Below are positions 22,531 through 64,000 of a stretch of DNA of 64,000 nt, piece by piece. A program made the translations under genes and the position numbers. A model generated the notes under the pieces. It made no database searches, was not told the DNA's origin, and saw nothing but the letters and a program-made list of their open reading frames with translations. Each line of letters starts with the position of its first letter. Positions within the stretch are counted from its first letter, which is position 1. Source of the stretch: Chrysomallon squamiferum (Eukaryota; Mollusca; Gastropoda; Neomphalida; Peltospiridae); NCBI GenBank assembly GCA_012295275.1, contig CM022669.1, positions 10,855,949 to 10,919,948 on the forward strand, written 5' to 3'.

Positions 22531-24556
22531 CAAAAATAATAAATACAATTAAATTGTATTTAACAACAGAACGTACAAATAGACTGTATAAGAATCTTAT
22601 TACATCCACATAAAACACTGCACCAGAGAGAAATATACACGCTTGAACACCTAGGCCCATGCTAAAAGAAAGCATTATTTCATTTTATTTCAATATATTT
22701 AATCTATTTTTTCACAGCTAAAATCTTTTATTCACATATCTAAATCGTTGTTTTGTACTTTGGCCACAGTTTCGTATCGTGTTTTTCAAAATGAGGTCAA
22801 ATATATTTTTTTTTAAATATATTTGTTTTTCTTTCTTTCTTTTCTGCTTTAATCGATTTGTTTTTCTTCCAGTAATGGGCCTAATGATATTTATAGCATA
22901 AATCAAATATATATATATATTGTTGTCTTTTTTGTTTTCTTAAGAAGAATGACATTTTATATTACAAATATTATCTACTAGTTTTCGGTAAAAGACGACG
23001 AACCTACCAAAGACATAAAATCTGTTCAGTATTAATGATATATATTAATATTCCACAAACTTTCACATATTTTAATCATTAACTATGATATATTATATAT
23101 TCTAAACTTAACAAATATACGTATAAAAATCAATTATTTTTCGTGTTTCACGAATATGTATTACTGGCAATAACATTAAACCAGTGTGATGGTAACAGTC
23201 CAACACACATGCACGCATCAAGCACACTCACACTCACAAATTGATTTTTTAGGTATTCACAAAAGCAGAAAGAAACAAAAAAACAAACAAACAAAAACAA
23301 TGTAATATCGTATCACAAGAGCAATAATGCCACATAAAGTTTTAACCGAAGTATACGAATGGATAAATAAATAAATAAACTAAATACATTTGTGTATTTC
23401 TAAATCATTGTTTCATTTATTTCTAAAATTATAAGCACATAAGGAGGTGACCTTTTTTTTTTAAATTTCCGTTATTATTAATATTAATATTATTCGTGAC
23501 GTCATTTCGTAGATAGAAATATTAGATATCATCGTAAATATTAGATATCATCGCAGTGAGCACTCTATATTACGTATTACGTATATTTCTTCGTACTTGG
23601 TGACGTCACGAAGAAATTTGTTATTATTAGCTCTCACCAATGTTTTTATTTTTTTTATTATTATCTTTTTATTAATTCTATTTTTATTATTGCACTTTAT
23701 TATCAACAAAGTGTTGTCACCATTAATAAGCAAAACAATCATTTGGAAAGATACACAATTATTATTTATTTGTTTATTTATTTACTTCTACCACCACACG
23801 TACACTTTAAACTGTGACATTTCAAAGAAGCTGAGCAATGATGGTTTTAAATAAATTAATCAGCTTCGATTTAATTACTGTTGGATTTTTTTGCACCTGA
23901 CCTCTCCCAGTAAAGCGAACGAAAGCTATTGCACATTGTAGCCCACAATGTTACATTTTAGAAAAAATTCAGTTCTGTCATTTATAAACAACTGAATAAA
24001 TAAAATAATTGAAAAACAAAATAATAATAATACATATTAAAAAACAAGTAATTCATATATGAAATTGGAACTAACTACCACAATTTTCAATTAAAAAGGC
24101 ACAATAAACATTTTTAGTTGTTTTTCTTTTTTCTTTTTTCTTTTTTTTTTTTGCATATTGTTTTTCCTTTTTCTTTTTCAGCAAAACATTAATAATCATT
24201 TAAATCTTATTAAAGGCACATTAATTCAAATATCTGGAATCCATTCTTGTCCAGTTACGACGGTCAGTGTCACCATGGAAACGACAAATATGGTTTCAAC
24301 ATATGAAGAGAACCATTTCCTTTCTCTTTCAGTCTATCGACTGAAGCTTGTTCAATTATTTTTTTTTCATGAAGTTTGTTCTTTAGCACATTATTATTTC
24401 TTGATCTGTTCGTATAATCACAATTTCCTCACATAGTAATTATAGCAAATTCTTAAGCACAACTTAAGTTGTACATATTTCAGTTTTTACTCCGAATACC
24501 ATGTTAACGTTTCTAACACAGGATGGATTGAAAATACGTCATGGAAGAAGATTCTA

Positions 24557-63453
<38,897 letters not shown>

Positions 63454-64000
63454 CTGGAAAAAAAAAAAGAACGTGGATGAGGTGTGTTACTTTTAGAGTA
63501 ATAAAATATACCTGTTACGTTTACTGAATATTAAATCTGGGTAATAATACTTGTATTTAGAACCACGTAAGTTACGCATTGAGTTTGGCGCATCTTGATG
63601 ATGTGTGAGAATTAAAATAAAAGAAACTGACGTATGATGTTGTTTTGTTTTGTTTTTAAAATTAATTTGTCATTGTGGTTAGTTTGGTTGTCGTGACAGA
63701 TAATGTATGGATATATTTATATCTGTTTCGTTTTTATGAAAGCATGTGTGTGTGTTTAATGTGCAAGTTTAATTTGATACAAATTACGATTAATGTATAG
63801 AAGAAGAAAGCTAAATACTTTTTAAAGCTTACTTATTTAAATTAATTAATACAATAAAAAAGGAAGGAAAGAAGTTTAAACAAAATGAAACTAATAATTT
63901 AAAAAGTATATAAGTGAACGTAAATTAATTACATTTAAAATAAAATAAAACTAAAAATGTAATATGAAAAACGAAAGACTGAAATATAAAAAATAAAAAT
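63454..64000 (-). other. Start of next upstream intron
   Basis: AT-rich sequence with no recognisable myosin exon. The remaining motor exons must lie beyond the right edge. Confidence 0.6.

Larger units (their letters stand above)
21086..24556. other. Region between convergent TRIM-like and chitin synthase 3' ends
   Basis: It holds T runs (about 21157 and 21214), long AAC/AAT/AAAT arrays with many AATAAA hexamers (about 21410-21515), AGAT/AGAC arrays (21540-21740) and TAA arrays (22346-22528). Two TGACGTCA palindromes lie at 23497 and 23601. The right part is probably chitin synthase 3' UTR, with TTTATT (minus-strand AATAAA) near 23763. No gene seen; ORFs here are low complexity. Confidence 0.6.

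Noticed and set aside
22321-22548. Poly-Tyr/Ile ORF
   Set aside because: Translation of (TAA)n repeat; no promoter, motif or splice context.

Overview
This is eukaryotic, very probably molluscan (lophotrochozoan) nuclear DNA. It is AT-rich, has spliced genes with GT-AG introns from a few hundred bases to about 9 kb, and is dense in microsatellites. The strongest clue is a minus-strand gene joining the end of a myosin motor, a lever arm with an IQ motif, and a multi-membrane-span type 2 chitin synthase. That architecture is known from molluscs and their relatives. The genus cannot be told from sequence alone.

Layout. (1) 75-2036, plus strand: the last four coding exons of an LRRC49-like gene (a tubulin polyglutamylase complex subunit), running in from the left edge, with a degenerate 140-150 base tandem repeat after the stop. 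(2) 6791-17386, minus strand: a complete REEP5/6-like gene (an ER-membrane-shaping reticulon-homology protein). It has six coding exons, a 33-base in-frame microexon and a second candidate first exon at 15944-16085. An NRF-1-like site lies just upstream of the distal start. (3) 19253-21085, plus strand: an intronless TRIM-like gene (two B-boxes, coiled coil, C-terminal beta-propeller, no RING). (4) 24557-63453, minus strand: fifteen coding exons of the myosin-chitin synthase gene, about 1816 codons. The 5' end, holding most of the motor, lies beyond the right edge.

LRRC49 and REEP are convergent, REEP and TRIM divergent, TRIM and chitin synthase convergent. Nothing suggests co-regulation; these are ordinary animal neighbours. 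The chitin synthase would make chitin at the plasma membrane, in molluscs thought to scaffold shell, radula or gut lining. The myosin part presumably couples it to actin.

Most notable points. All chitin synthase exon junctions agree in phase except that two exons (38725-39909 and 54067-54319) are each exactly one base too long. In both, the conserved protein continues in another frame after the extra base, so the gene carries two apparent +1 frameshifts (assembly errors or real lesions). Three exon-intron boundaries of the same gene have been copied into tandem repeats. One copy would, if used as an acceptor, add an in-frame 49-codon, tyrosine-rich segment. The REEP gene seems to have alternative first exons and an optional microexon. 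Several higher-complexity islands inside chitin synthase introns remain unexplained.
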